Source of the DNA: Pseudomonas sivasensis
GTDB lineage: Bacteria > Pseudomonadota > Gammaproteobacteria > Pseudomonadales > Pseudomonadaceae
DNA: 34,614 bases
NCBI RefSeq assembly: GCF_013778505.1
Contig: NZ_JAAOWU010000031.1
Span: 1-34,614, forward strand
Direction: 5' to 3'
The notes under the pieces were generated by a model that saw nothing but the letters and a program-made list of their open reading frames with translations, had not been told where the DNA came from and ran no database searches. The position numbers and the translations under genes were made by a program. Below are positions 25,610 to 32,808 of the stretch, piece by piece (the stretch's first letter is position 1; each line of letters begins with the position of its first letter).

Positions 25610-26560
25610 TTATACGCGGGGTGAAACAGTCACCCAATAACGGCTGCGGTAGGTGACGTCGACCTTGAGTGAATGCGCCACCAGGCTGAGTACTTGATCG
25701 GTATCGTCCAACTGATAGGTGCCCGACACGCGCATCCCGGCGACCGCTTCGCTGCACCGCAGCAGCCCGTTTCGATAGCGGCCCAGCTCGGCGAGGAAGT
25801 CATCCAGGCGCATGTTGTGGGCGCTGATCACGCCATCGCTCCAAGCCCAAGGGTCGAGTCCATTGGCGAGGGGAGGGCGGATGCCACTGCGGTCGAACAG
25901 CACCTGTTCGCCCGGCTTTATCAACTGCTGTGCGTGGGTGTCGTGACGGTCGGCAAATAGCGCCACGCTGCCCTGTTGCACGGCGAGCAATGTGCCTTGG
26001 GCGTCTTCGCGTACCAGGAAGCGGGTGCCAATGGCGCGCAAGTAACCGTCGCGGGTCTGCACCCAGAAAGGTCGGCTGTCGACGCCGGTATTGACCAGGA
26101 TTTCACCCTGACGCAGGTGCACCAGGCGCCGCTCTTGATTGAACGCCGTATCGAAAGCGCTGGCGCTGTTGAGCTGGATGTTGCTGCCATCGTTCAGCGC
26201 CACCCAGCGTCGTTCGCCGGTGACGGTACGGTAATCGGCCATCAGGGCCGGCAGCGGCGTGTAGTCGCGGCCAAGCCAGGTCAAACCGGCTGCGCCGGCC
26301 ATCAGCCCGAGCAGTTTCAAGCCATCACGACGGCTGATGCGTTGGCGCGCACCCCGCAGGGCATGGCGCCCGACCTGGGCCGGTAGTTGGCTGAAGTCGT
26401 CATTCATCGTCGCCACCCGCTGCCACACTTGCTGGTGTTCGGCGCTGGTTTGCAGCCAGCGGTCAAATGCGGCGGTACTGGCGTCGTCGGCTGTGTTGAA
26501 GCGCAGCGTGATCATCCACTGGATGGCCTGGTCTACGAGGCGCGGGTCATAGTTCGGCAT
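25610..26560 (-). CDS. fecR: FecR-family anti-sigma / sigma regulator
   Basis: A 316-residue inner-membrane regulator. The N-terminal cytosolic DUF4880 domain (about 8-50) includes AFDRWLQTSAEHQQVWQRV. A twin-arginine-like segment SRRDGLKLLGLMAGAAG (76-92) forms the membrane span. The periplasmic FecR domain (about 105-200: YRTVTGERRWVALNDGSNIQLNS, RRLVHLRQGEILVNT) and a C-terminal STN-contacting region follow. It would hold the sigma factor inactive or primed until the receptor binds its ferric siderophore. Its start overlaps the end of the sigma gene by 14 nt, indicating coupled translation. The symbol is used at family level. Confidence 0.92.
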   Translation of the reverse strand: MPNYDPRLVDQAIQWMITLRFNTADDASTAAFDRWLQTSAEHQQVWQRVATMNDDFSQLPAQVGRHALRGARQRISRRDGLKLLGLMAGAAGLTWLGRDYTPLPALMADYRTVTGERRWVALNDGSNIQLNSASAFDTAFNQERRLVHLRQGEILVNTGVDSRPFWVQTRDGYLRAIGTRFLVREDAQGTLLAVQQGSVALFADRHDTHAQQLIKPGEQVLFDRSGIRPPLANGLDPWAWSDGVISAHNMRLDDFLAELGRYRNGLLRCSEAVAGMRVSGTYQLDDTDQVLSLVAHSLKVDVTYRSRYWVTVSPRV

Positions 26561-27062
26561 AACGCAACCGATAACAAGCGTGCAGCGCCTTGGACAGGTC
26601 GCGCTCCACGGTCGCTTTGGACACGCCCAGACGCAGGGCGATCTGGGCGCAGGTCAGGCCATCAAGTTGGGCCAACAGGAACGCTTCGCGCACGCGCGGC
26701 TTGAGTTGGTCGAGCAGGCGGTCGATACGTTCGAGGCTGTCGAGGATCAGCCGCCGGGTTTCCTCCGACGGCACTTCAGCCTGCGGAAAATGCGCGAGAC
26801 TTTCGAGGTAGGCACGCTCCAGTTCACGGCGCCGGTACTGGTCGATCATCAGGCTGCGCGCGATGCTGCTCAGGTACGCGCGCGGCTGATGCACCGTCTG
26901 CTGCTTGCGCGCATTGAGCAGGCGCACGAAGGTTTCCTGGGCCAGGTCGGCGGCATGCTCACGGCAACCGATGCGCCGACTCAACCAGCCGCGCAACCAC
27001 GAATGATGGGCATGGTACAGCTGGCCGATGGCGGCATGGTCCAGTGGGTGATCGCTCGACAT
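26547..27062 (-). CDS. fecI: FecI-family ECF sigma factor
   Basis: A 171-residue ECF sigma factor of the iron-starvation group. Sigma region 2 spans about 10-80 (LYHAHHSWLRGWLSRRIG, HAADLAQETFVRLL, PRAYLSSIARSLMIDQYRRRELE). Region 4 spans about 110-165 (LKPRVREAFLLAQLDGLTCAQIALRLGVSKATVERDLSKALHACYRL). It would direct transcription of the downstream receptor gene when signalled through FecR. I prefer the ATG at 27062 because AGGA lies 5 nt upstream; an ATG at 27068 is also possible. A Fur box lies ~30 nt upstream. The symbol is used at family level. Confidence 0.93.
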   Translation of the reverse strand: MSSDHPLDHAAIGQLYHAHHSWLRGWLSRRIGCREHAADLAQETFVRLLNARKQQTVHQPRAYLSSIARSLMIDQYRRRELERAYLESLAHFPQAEVPSEETRRLILDSLERIDRLLDQLKPRVREAFLLAQLDGLTCAQIALRLGVSKATVERDLSKALHACYRLRYAEL

Positions 27063-27089
27063 GGGCATCCTGGCGCAGCAGTCTTAATT

Positions 27090-27108
27090 GATAATGTTTC
27101 GCATTCTA
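27090..27108 (-). promoter_or_regulatory. Fur box before the fecI gene
   Basis: GATAATGTTTCGCATTCTA (+ strand) matches the 19-bp Fur consensus GATAATGATAATCATTATC at 13-14 positions, depending on strand. It lies ~30-45 bp before the sigma factor start, where Fur would repress it in iron-replete cells. Confidence 0.65.
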
Positions 27109-27220
27109 GACGTTGGTCGTGGCGTTGAGCAATCACTGGCAAGCAATGTATCCAGCACAATTTTTTGTTTGCCCAAAGCGCGCCGATTAGTCTGCGGGCT
27201 TTCCTGGTGGAGGGCTGAGC

Positions 27221-27850
27221 ATGATCGACGTGGCGACCCTGGCGATATTTTCCGGTGCCGTGGTGCTGTTGTTGCTATCACCGGGGCCGAACATGGCTTT
27301 TGTCATCAGCCATGGCGTGACCCACGGCTGGCGCGGAGCAATGGCGTCGGCGTTGGGCATCTGTGTGGCGGACCTGCTGCTGACGGTATTGACTGCCAGC
27401 GGGGTGACGGCGCTGGTTGCCAGTTGGCCGCCATCCTTTGATGTGATCCGCTATGCGGGAGTGATCTACCTGCTGTGGCTGGTGTTCAAGACCTTGCAGA
27501 AAAGCCCTGGCCTGGACATGGCTCACATCAACCGCGTGGCCTTGGGCCAAGTCTGTTGGCAGGCGATGCTCAACAGCTTGCTCAACCCTAAGGCGTTGCT
27601 GTTTTTTCTGGTATTCCTGCCGCAGTTCGTAAGGCCCGAGGCCGGGCCCATTGCCATGCAGCTGATGGTGCTCGGCGGGGTGCTGACCGTGATTGCCGGT
27701 GTATTTCACGTACTGCTGGGGTGTTTTGGCGGGGCGCTCAGCCGGTTCTTTGCCAGGCGTTCGAACAGCGCCTGGCTACAGAAGTGGGGCCTGGCGACGG
27801 TACTGATGCTGCTGGCGGTGCGCCTGGCGGTGATGTCTCGTCCCAACTGA
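27221..27850 (+). CDS. LysE/RhtB family amino-acid exporter
   Basis: A 209-residue inner-membrane protein with six hydrophobic segments. The family N-terminal motif is LLLSPGPNMAFVISHGVTHGWRGAMASALG (G-x-x-x-G-P-x-P type loop), and LLNPKALLFFLVFLPQFV is the second conserved segment. Members export amino acids such as lysine, homoserine, threonine or cysteine; the substrate is not evident. GGTGGAGG lies ~7 nt before the ATG. It is transcribed away from fecI, with a 150-bp shared upstream region that contains the Fur box. Confidence 0.9.
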   Translation: MIDVATLAIFSGAVVLLLLSPGPNMAFVISHGVTHGWRGAMASALGICVADLLLTVLTASGVTALVASWPPSFDVIRYAGVIYLLWLVFKTLQKSPGLDMAHINRVALGQVCWQAMLNSLLNPKALLFFLVFLPQFVRPEAGPIAMQLMVLGGVLTVIAGVFHVLLGCFGGALSRFFARRSNSAWLQKWGLATVLMLLAVRLAVMSRPN

Positions 27851-27900
27851 TCTTGGGTGGCGGGGAGCACGCCAGGCAGAGCTAGCGGCGCGCGTCCATG

Positions 27901-28581
27901 TCAGCCCAACCGCGCCGCCGCCCGTGCGGTGATCTCACCGCGCACCCTGCGCGATTCCTGCGTGCGCTTCTTCGCCTCTTCCAGCACATGCGCAGGCGCC
28001 GTCTGCGGGCTGCCCGAATCGAACGGCGGTGCCGGTGCATATTCGATCTGCAACTGCACCAGTTGCGCCGCAGCTTCGCTGTATAACTCGGCCGCCAGCA
28101 CCAGCGCGAAGTCGATCCCCGCAGTGATTCCACCCCCGGTAAACAGGTTGCCGTCACGCACTACGCGCTCCTGCACCGGGATAGCACCGAGGGGGGCGAG
28201 CATGTCGTGGTAGGCCCAGTGGGTGGTGGCCTTGCGGCCGCGCAGCAGACCCGCCGCGCCGAGTACCAGCGAGCCGGTGCACACCGAGGTCACATAGAGT
28301 GCGGTCTGAGCCTGGGTCTTGAGGAAATCCAGGGTGGCCGGGTCTTCCATCAGCGCACCCACGCCGGAACCGCCGGGCACGCAGAGCACATCCAGGTTGG
28401 GGCAGTCGGCGTAGGTGGTGGTCGGTGTAAACACCAACCCAGTGCTGGAGGTGACCGGCGCCAGGTCTTTCCACACCAGGTGCAATTTCACGTCCGGCAG
28501 CGAACCCAGCACGTCATAGGGGCCGGTCAGGTCCAGTTGCTGGATGCCGGGAAACAACACAAAGCCGATCTGCAAGGTCAT
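27901..28581 (-). CDS. inhA: Isonitrile hydratase-like DJ-1/PfpI family protein
   Basis: A 226-residue DJ-1/PfpI superfamily enzyme. The nucleophilic elbow is TSVCTGSLVLGAAGLL with Cys101. Thr102 follows, and VPGGSG marks the preceding strand. Size and the position Cys101 agree with Pseudomonas putida N19-2 isonitrile hydratase InhA, which turns isonitriles into N-substituted formamides. The conserved GGGITAGIDFAL segment also fits. Assignment to isonitriles rests on family likeness; closely related proteins may act on other substrates. GGAG lies 8-9 nt before the ATG. It is divergent from a GlxA-type regulator, which probably controls it. Confidence 0.82.
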   Translation of the reverse strand: MTLQIGFVLFPGIQQLDLTGPYDVLGSLPDVKLHLVWKDLAPVTSSTGLVFTPTTTYADCPNLDVLCVPGGSGVGALMEDPATLDFLKTQAQTALYVTSVCTGSLVLGAAGLLRGRKATTHWAYHDMLAPLGAIPVQERVVRDGNLFTGGGITAGIDFALVLAAELYSEAAAQLVQLQIEYAPAPPFDSGSPQTAPAHVLEEAKKRTQESRRVRGEITARAAARLG

Positions 28582-28671
28582 CAGGGATGCTCCGATAAAG
28601 AGGTGGACGGCTTCACTCTAGAGGCCTAGGCTTTGGCGAATACGCCATTGAACCCACGAATTACGCCAATC

Positions 28672-29640
28672 ATGCCCAGAATTGTCCACGTCCTCGCTTT
28701 CGATAACGCCCAAGTGCTTGACGTGACCGGGCCGTTGCAGGTGTTCGCTTCCGCCAATGACTTGGCCCGCCAGCGCGGCCTGCCGCTGCCTTATGCGGTC
28801 TCGGTGATCGCTGCTCAAAGCGCGCCGGTGATGACCTCTGCCGGGCTGGCCCTGGTAGCCGAACCGCTGCCCGCCGTCGATGCGCCTTGCGATACCTTGG
28901 TAATCGCTGGCGGCTGGGGCGTTTATGGCGCCTCCGAAGACTTGGCGCTGGTGGACTGGGTTCGGGAAAAGGCCCGGCATACCCGACGCATGACCTCGGT
29001 GTGCACGGGCGCATTTTTGCTGGCCGCCAGCGGCATGCTCGATGGCTGTCGCGTGGCGACTCACTGGACGCGCTGCGAGGAATTGGCGCGCCGGTTTCCT
29101 TCGCTGACGGTGGAGTCCAATCCGATCTTCATCCAGCAGGGCGCCGTGTGGACGTCGGCCGGTGTCACCGCCGGCATCGACTTGTGCCTGGCCTTGGTGG
29201 AGGAAGATCTCGGCGGCGCGGTAGCGCTGGAAGTGGCGCGGCACCTGGTGGTGTTTCTCAAGCGCCCCGGCGGCCAATCGCAGTTCAGCGTGACCCTGTC
29301 CCTGCAAAAGGGCGACAGCCGCTTCGCAGAACTCCACGCCTGGATGGCCGAAAACCTCACTTTGGAATTGAACATCCCGACCCTGGCCGCCCAGGCCGGC
29401 ATGAGCGAGCGCAGCTTTGTGCGCCACTACCGCGCCGAAACCGGGCAAACCCCAGCGCGCGCCGTCGAGCTGATCCGCGTCGAAACCGCCCGCCGGCAAT
29501 TGGCAGACAGCAATGCGTCAATCAAACGTATCGCCGTGCAGTGCGGTTTTGGCAGTGAAGAAACCCTGCGCCGCAGCTTTTTGCGGGCCTTGTCGGTCAC
29601 GCCCCAGGCCTACCGCGAACGCTTTTGCGCACTGGCCTGA
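28672..29640 (+). CDS. GlxA family transcriptional regulator (DJ-1-like + AraC domains)
   Basis: A 322-residue regulator. The N-terminal DJ-1/PfpI-like domain (about 1-180) has RIVHVLAFDNAQVLDVTGPLQVFASAND, VIAGGWG and the elbow TSVCTGAFLLAASGML with Cys111. The C-terminal AraC domain (about 225-318) has both helix-turn-helix motifs, IPTLAAQAGMSERSFVRHY and IKRIAVQCGFGSEETLRRSF. It is probably a ligand-responsive activator of the divergent inhA-like gene 90 bp away. The ATG at 28672 begins at the usual family N-terminus. A TTG at 28633 would add 13 residues and has a GAGG upstream, so the start is not settled. Confidence 0.88.
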   Translation: MPRIVHVLAFDNAQVLDVTGPLQVFASANDLARQRGLPLPYAVSVIAAQSAPVMTSAGLALVAEPLPAVDAPCDTLVIAGGWGVYGASEDLALVDWVREKARHTRRMTSVCTGAFLLAASGMLDGCRVATHWTRCEELARRFPSLTVESNPIFIQQGAVWTSAGVTAGIDLCLALVEEDLGGAVALEVARHLVVFLKRPGGQSQFSVTLSLQKGDSRFAELHAWMAENLTLELNIPTLAAQAGMSERSFVRHYRAETGQTPARAVELIRVETARRQLADSNASIKRIAVQCGFGSEETLRRSFLRALSVTPQAYRERFCALA

Positions 29641-29703
29641 ACGAAAAGTACACCGTTGAACCAAGGTGCTATGTTGGCCTCCCACCCACAGCGGGCGGGG
29701 GGT

Positions 29704-29793
29704 TTTATCGAAGCCTACGGCGGCATCCTCCGAGCTGAGAGCGAGGAGGGGCAGGGCAGCGTGTTCAGCTTCAGGATTGCCGCAGAGCCTTAA
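29704..29793 (+). pseudogene. Remnant of a sensor histidine kinase C-terminus
   Basis: The + strand reads YGGILRAESEEGQGSVFSF, preceded by FIEA and ending RIAAEP and a TAA stop. This matches the final part of histidine-kinase ATPase domains (the HGG-x-I-x-A-x-S-x-x-G-x-G-S-x-F-x-F segment after the G2 box). The frame runs upstream only to about 29671 (MLASHPQRAGG), which is not kinase-like, so only ~30 codons of the kinase survive. The remnant ends at the alpha/beta hydrolase stop codon, and the two share bases. It is best read as a deletion scar. Confidence 0.6.
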
Positions 29794-30695
29794 ACCCTAT
29801 CGAGTAGCTCGATGATCGCTGACAGGGTCGCTTGCGGTGCTTCCTGGGGAATATTGTGGCCCACGCCGGGCAACACCTGACGTCGGTAAAAACCGCTGAA
29901 GTGCTCCACGTCATCGTCCTCTTCCGGCGGTGGGCCTACGCCGTCATCGGCACCGCACAACGAGATGCTCGGCACCGAGATCGCCGGTTGCATCGCCAAC
30001 GCCTGCTCGATGGCTTCCAGCGCCGGATCGCCGGGCGCATACATGAAACGGTGGCGGTAAGAGTGAATCACCACCTCGACAAAGTCCGGGTTATCGAAGG
30101 ACGGCGCCGTCTGCCCATACAGGTCCGGCCCCTCGGCCCATGACGGCGACCACAGCGCCCATAGCAATTGGCAGAGCTCGCGACGGTTGGCGGTCAACCC
30201 GTCCACACCGCGCTGGGTGTGAAAGTAATACTGGTACCACAACCGATGCTCCGTCACCGGCGCCCGAGGCTTGAGCGACTTGGCGATGTTCTGGATGTTG
30301 TAGCCATCCCCGGTCACCAGCCCGCGCACCCGCTGCGGCCACAGCGCGGCGACGATACACGCGGCGCGCCCACCCCAGTCATAACCCGCCAGCGTGGCTT
30401 GCGCGATACCCAGCGTATCCATGAACTCCAGCAGATCCTTGGCTAACGCGGCCTGTTGCCCGGAACGCATTACCTGCGCGTTGATAAAACGCGTGGGGCC
30501 ATAACCGCGCAGGTACGGCACCAACACCCGGCAGCCGCGCCCGGCGAGCACCGGGGCAATGGCGTCGTAAGCGCGCGGGTCGTAAGGGAAACCATGCAGC
30601 AGGATCACCGGCTCACCGTCGGCAGGGCCGTGGGCTTCATAGGCGATGTCGAGCATGGAGGTTTGCGCGTGGAGCAATGGGGCGGTCAGGGTCAT
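29790..30695 (-). CDS. Alpha/beta hydrolase (epoxide hydrolase/dehalogenase-like)
   Basis: A 301-residue alpha/beta hydrolase. The oxyanion-hole motif is LLHGFPYDP (HGFP at 34-37). The nucleophile elbow GYDWGG puts Asp106 at the catalytic position, and the C-terminal GVGHNIPQE carries the catalytic His. An Asp nucleophile in G-x-D-W-G-G is typical of epoxide hydrolases, haloalkane dehalogenases and fluoroacetate dehalogenases, not of esterases. A long helical cap lies between about 130 and 220. The substrate is unknown. The ATG at 30695 has CGGAG 7-8 nt upstream; an in-frame start at 30743 adds a leader without support. Confidence 0.88.
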   Translation of the reverse strand: MTLTAPLLHAQTSMLDIAYEAHGPADGEPVILLHGFPYDPRAYDAIAPVLAGRGCRVLVPYLRGYGPTRFINAQVMRSGQQAALAKDLLEFMDTLGIAQATLAGYDWGGRAACIVAALWPQRVRGLVTGDGYNIQNIAKSLKPRAPVTEHRLWYQYYFHTQRGVDGLTANRRELCQLLWALWSPSWAEGPDLYGQTAPSFDNPDFVEVVIHSYRHRFMYAPGDPALEAIEQALAMQPAISVPSISLCGADDGVGPPPEEDDDVEHFSGFYRRQVLPGVGHNIPQEAPQATLSAIIELLDRV

Positions 30696-30748
30696 GGTTG
30701 GGCTCCGTGGTTGGCCAGCGTTAGCACATTTGAAGGGAAGCAAGGCCC

Positions 30749-30884
30749 TTGTGGTGAGCGGCCTTGCCCCGCGCTGGGCTGCGACGCGGCTCTAAAATCA
30801 GGCGCCGCGTTCTGTCAGGCAGAATGCGGCGCTTTGATTGGGCCGGTTTCGCCACCTAGCGCGGGGCAAGCCTGTTCGCCACAG
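30749..30884. repeat. REPIN-like element (paired inverted REP sequences)
   Basis: Two inverted copies of a ~27-bp REP-like sequence face each other. The left starts GTGGTGAGCGGCCTTGCCCC, and the right, read on the other strand, starts GTGGCGAACAGGCTTGCCCC. Both continue GCGCT. Between them lies a second inverted repeat (GCGCCGC...TTCTG with CAGAATGCGGCGC), so nearly the whole 136 bp can fold into one long hairpin. This is the structure of REPINs, common between genes in P. fluorescens-group genomes and moved by RAYT transposases. It fills most of the 271-bp gap between the hydrolase and GH15 genes. No other gene is seen there. Confidence 0.75.
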
Positions 30885-30966
30885 CAGTATGTGTCAGCCT
30901 TTGCGTTTTTGTAGAGCACAGACCGCTATTTGGACCGCAGTGAGTCAGTGCCTTACCGGTTACCTC

Positions 30967-32808
30967 TTAAGGTTGCCATACCGTTTTCTCCCCACTCAAT
31001 TTACGGTCCAGGAATGTCGCCGCGCTGATCAGGGCCAAATGGCTCAACGCTTGGGGCGTATTGCCCAGATGCCGCGCCTGGCTGTCGAACTCTTCGGCAT
31101 ACAACCCCAGTGGGTTGGCGTAGCGCAGCAGTTGTTCGAATTCCAGGTGGGCCTTTTCCACCTGGCCGGCGCGGGCCAGGCATTCGACGTACCAGAACGA
31201 GCAGGCGGTGAATGCGCCTTCGGTGCCTTGCAGGCCGTCGATCTGGCTGTCGTCGTTGCGATAGCGGTAGACCATGCCGTCGCGCACCAGGCTTTTCTGG
31301 ATCGCTTCCAGGGTGCTCAACCAGCGCGGGTCGGTGGCGGCGACGAAGCGCACCAGCGGCATCAGCAGCATCGAACCATCCAGCGCCGTGCTGCCGATGT
31401 GCTGTACAAAGTGCCCGCGTTCTTCGTTCCAGAAGTTGCTCCAGATGTCGGCGTAGATCGCCTGGCGCGTCTGGTCCCAGCGTGCGAACGGCGCCGGCAG
31501 CGAGCGTTTGGAGGCCAGGCGGATCGCACGGTCCAGGGCCACCCAGCACATCAATCGGGAATGCAGAAAGTGGTGCTGCTCACCGCGCATTTCCCAGATG
31601 CCCACATCTTTCTGGTTCCAGATTTCGCAGACCTGATCGGCGACTTCCACGGTGTGTTTCCAACCCTCGTGGGAGATGGCTTCGCCGTACTTGTTGACCA
31701 AGTACACCGCGTCCATCAACTCGCCATAAATATCCAGCTGGATCTGGTCGACGGCCTCATTGCCGATGCGCACCGGCCGGGCGCCACCGTGGCCGCTGAA
31801 GTGGTCCAGCTCGGTTTCTGGCAGCTCCTGACGACCGTCGATGCCGTAGAGGATGTTGATTTTGGTCGGCTTGCCGCAGCAGTCGCTGACGCGTCCTTTG
31901 AGCCAACGCATGTAAGCATTGGCTTCGTCGATGAAGCCCAGGCGCATAAAGGCATAGACGGTAAACGAGGCGTCACGGATCCAAGTGTAACGGTAGTCCC
32001 AGTTGCGCTCGCCGCCGGGTGCTTCCGGCAGCCCGAAGGTGGCGGCGGCGATAATTGCGCCGTGTTTGCGCGAGGTCAACAGCTTCAGCGCCAGGGCCGA
32101 GCGGTTGACCATTTCGCGCCAGCGCCCACGGTAGTTCGATTGGGCGATCCAGCCACGCCAGAACTTCAACGTGTGGGCCAGCGCCAAGTCGGTACAGCTG
32201 CTGTCGACGCGTTCATCGTTTTGGCCGCCGAGGACAAATTCGGCGCCTTCTTCCTGAGTCAGGGTAAAGCTCGCCACGGCAGTGTTGTCTTCGAGTTGCA
32301 GTGGATGGCTGCTGGACAAACGCAGGCCAGGCTGGCCGTCGGCGCTGAAGCACACGGTGCCGTTATCGAGGGAGGCGGCGGTTGGCGTGCGTGCGTAGTC
32401 ATGGCGCACGGCGCAGCGCAGGTGAATGTTGGCTTGGCCGCTGACCACGCGTACCCGGCGGATCAACAGTGGCAGGTCATCGGCTTCTTCGCTGATGGTC
32501 AGCAGGTCCGTGATTTCCACCACGGCTTCATCGCTGAGCCAGCGGGTTTGCAGCACGTTGGTGTCGGGCAGGTAGATCTGCTCGCGGCGGGCGTTGGGCA
32601 AATCCGGGGCGAGTTGGAAGATACCGGCATCGGGGGTGTCGAGCAGCGAGCAAAAGATCGAGGGGCTGTCGAATTCCGGCCAGCAGAAAAAATCGATGCT
32701 GCCTTTATCGTTAACCAGCGCCGCGCTGCGCATGTCGCCGATGATGCCGTGGGCGTCAATGGCGCTCTGTGGTTCGTTTTTCAAATCAACCTTTTTCAAA
32801 TCAACCAT
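30967..32808 (-). CDS. Glycoside hydrolase family 15 protein (glucoamylase/trehalase-like)
   Basis: A 613-residue protein. The N-terminal beta domain (about 20-210) opens with the family signature IGDMRSAALVNDKGSIDFFCWPEFDSPSIF. The (alpha/alpha)6 catalytic barrel has NWDYRYTWIRDASFTVYAF (about 269-287) and WNEERGHFVQHIGSTALDGS later. GH15 enzymes release glucose from alpha-glucans, and some bacterial members act as trehalases. No signal peptide is seen, so it should be cytosolic. The ATG at 32808 is preferred over the GTG at 32814 because GGAG is then ~10 nt away. It overlaps the SDR gene by 8 nt and is cotranscribed with it. The first codons contain a 15-bp tandem duplication (VDLKK-VDLKN). 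Confidence 0.9.
   Translation of the reverse strand: MVDLKKVDLKNEPQSAIDAHGIIGDMRSAALVNDKGSIDFFCWPEFDSPSIFCSLLDTPDAGIFQLAPDLPNARREQIYLPDTNVLQTRWLSDEAVVEITDLLTISEEADDLPLLIRRVRVVSGQANIHLRCAVRHDYARTPTAASLDNGTVCFSADGQPGLRLSSSHPLQLEDNTAVASFTLTQEEGAEFVLGGQNDERVDSSCTDLALAHTLKFWRGWIAQSNYRGRWREMVNRSALALKLLTSRKHGAIIAAATFGLPEAPGGERNWDYRYTWIRDASFTVYAFMRLGFIDEANAYMRWLKGRVSDCCGKPTKINILYGIDGRQELPETELDHFSGHGGARPVRIGNEAVDQIQLDIYGELMDAVYLVNKYGEAISHEGWKHTVEVADQVCEIWNQKDVGIWEMRGEQHHFLHSRLMCWVALDRAIRLASKRSLPAPFARWDQTRQAIYADIWSNFWNEERGHFVQHIGSTALDGSMLLMPLVRFVAATDPRWLSTLEAIQKSLVRDGMVYRYRNDDSQIDGLQGTEGAFTACSFWYVECLARAGQVEKAHLEFEQLLRYANPLGLYAEEFDSQARHLGNTPQALSHLALISAATFLDRKLSGEKTVWQP
32777..32806 (-). repeat. 15-bp perfect tandem duplication at the start of the GH15 gene
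   Basis: TTTTTCAAATCAACC occurs twice in direct succession (32777-32791 and 32792-32806). It encodes VDLKK and VDLKN next to the initiator. The change keeps frame and lies before the conserved domain, so it should not disrupt the enzyme. Confidence 0.85.
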
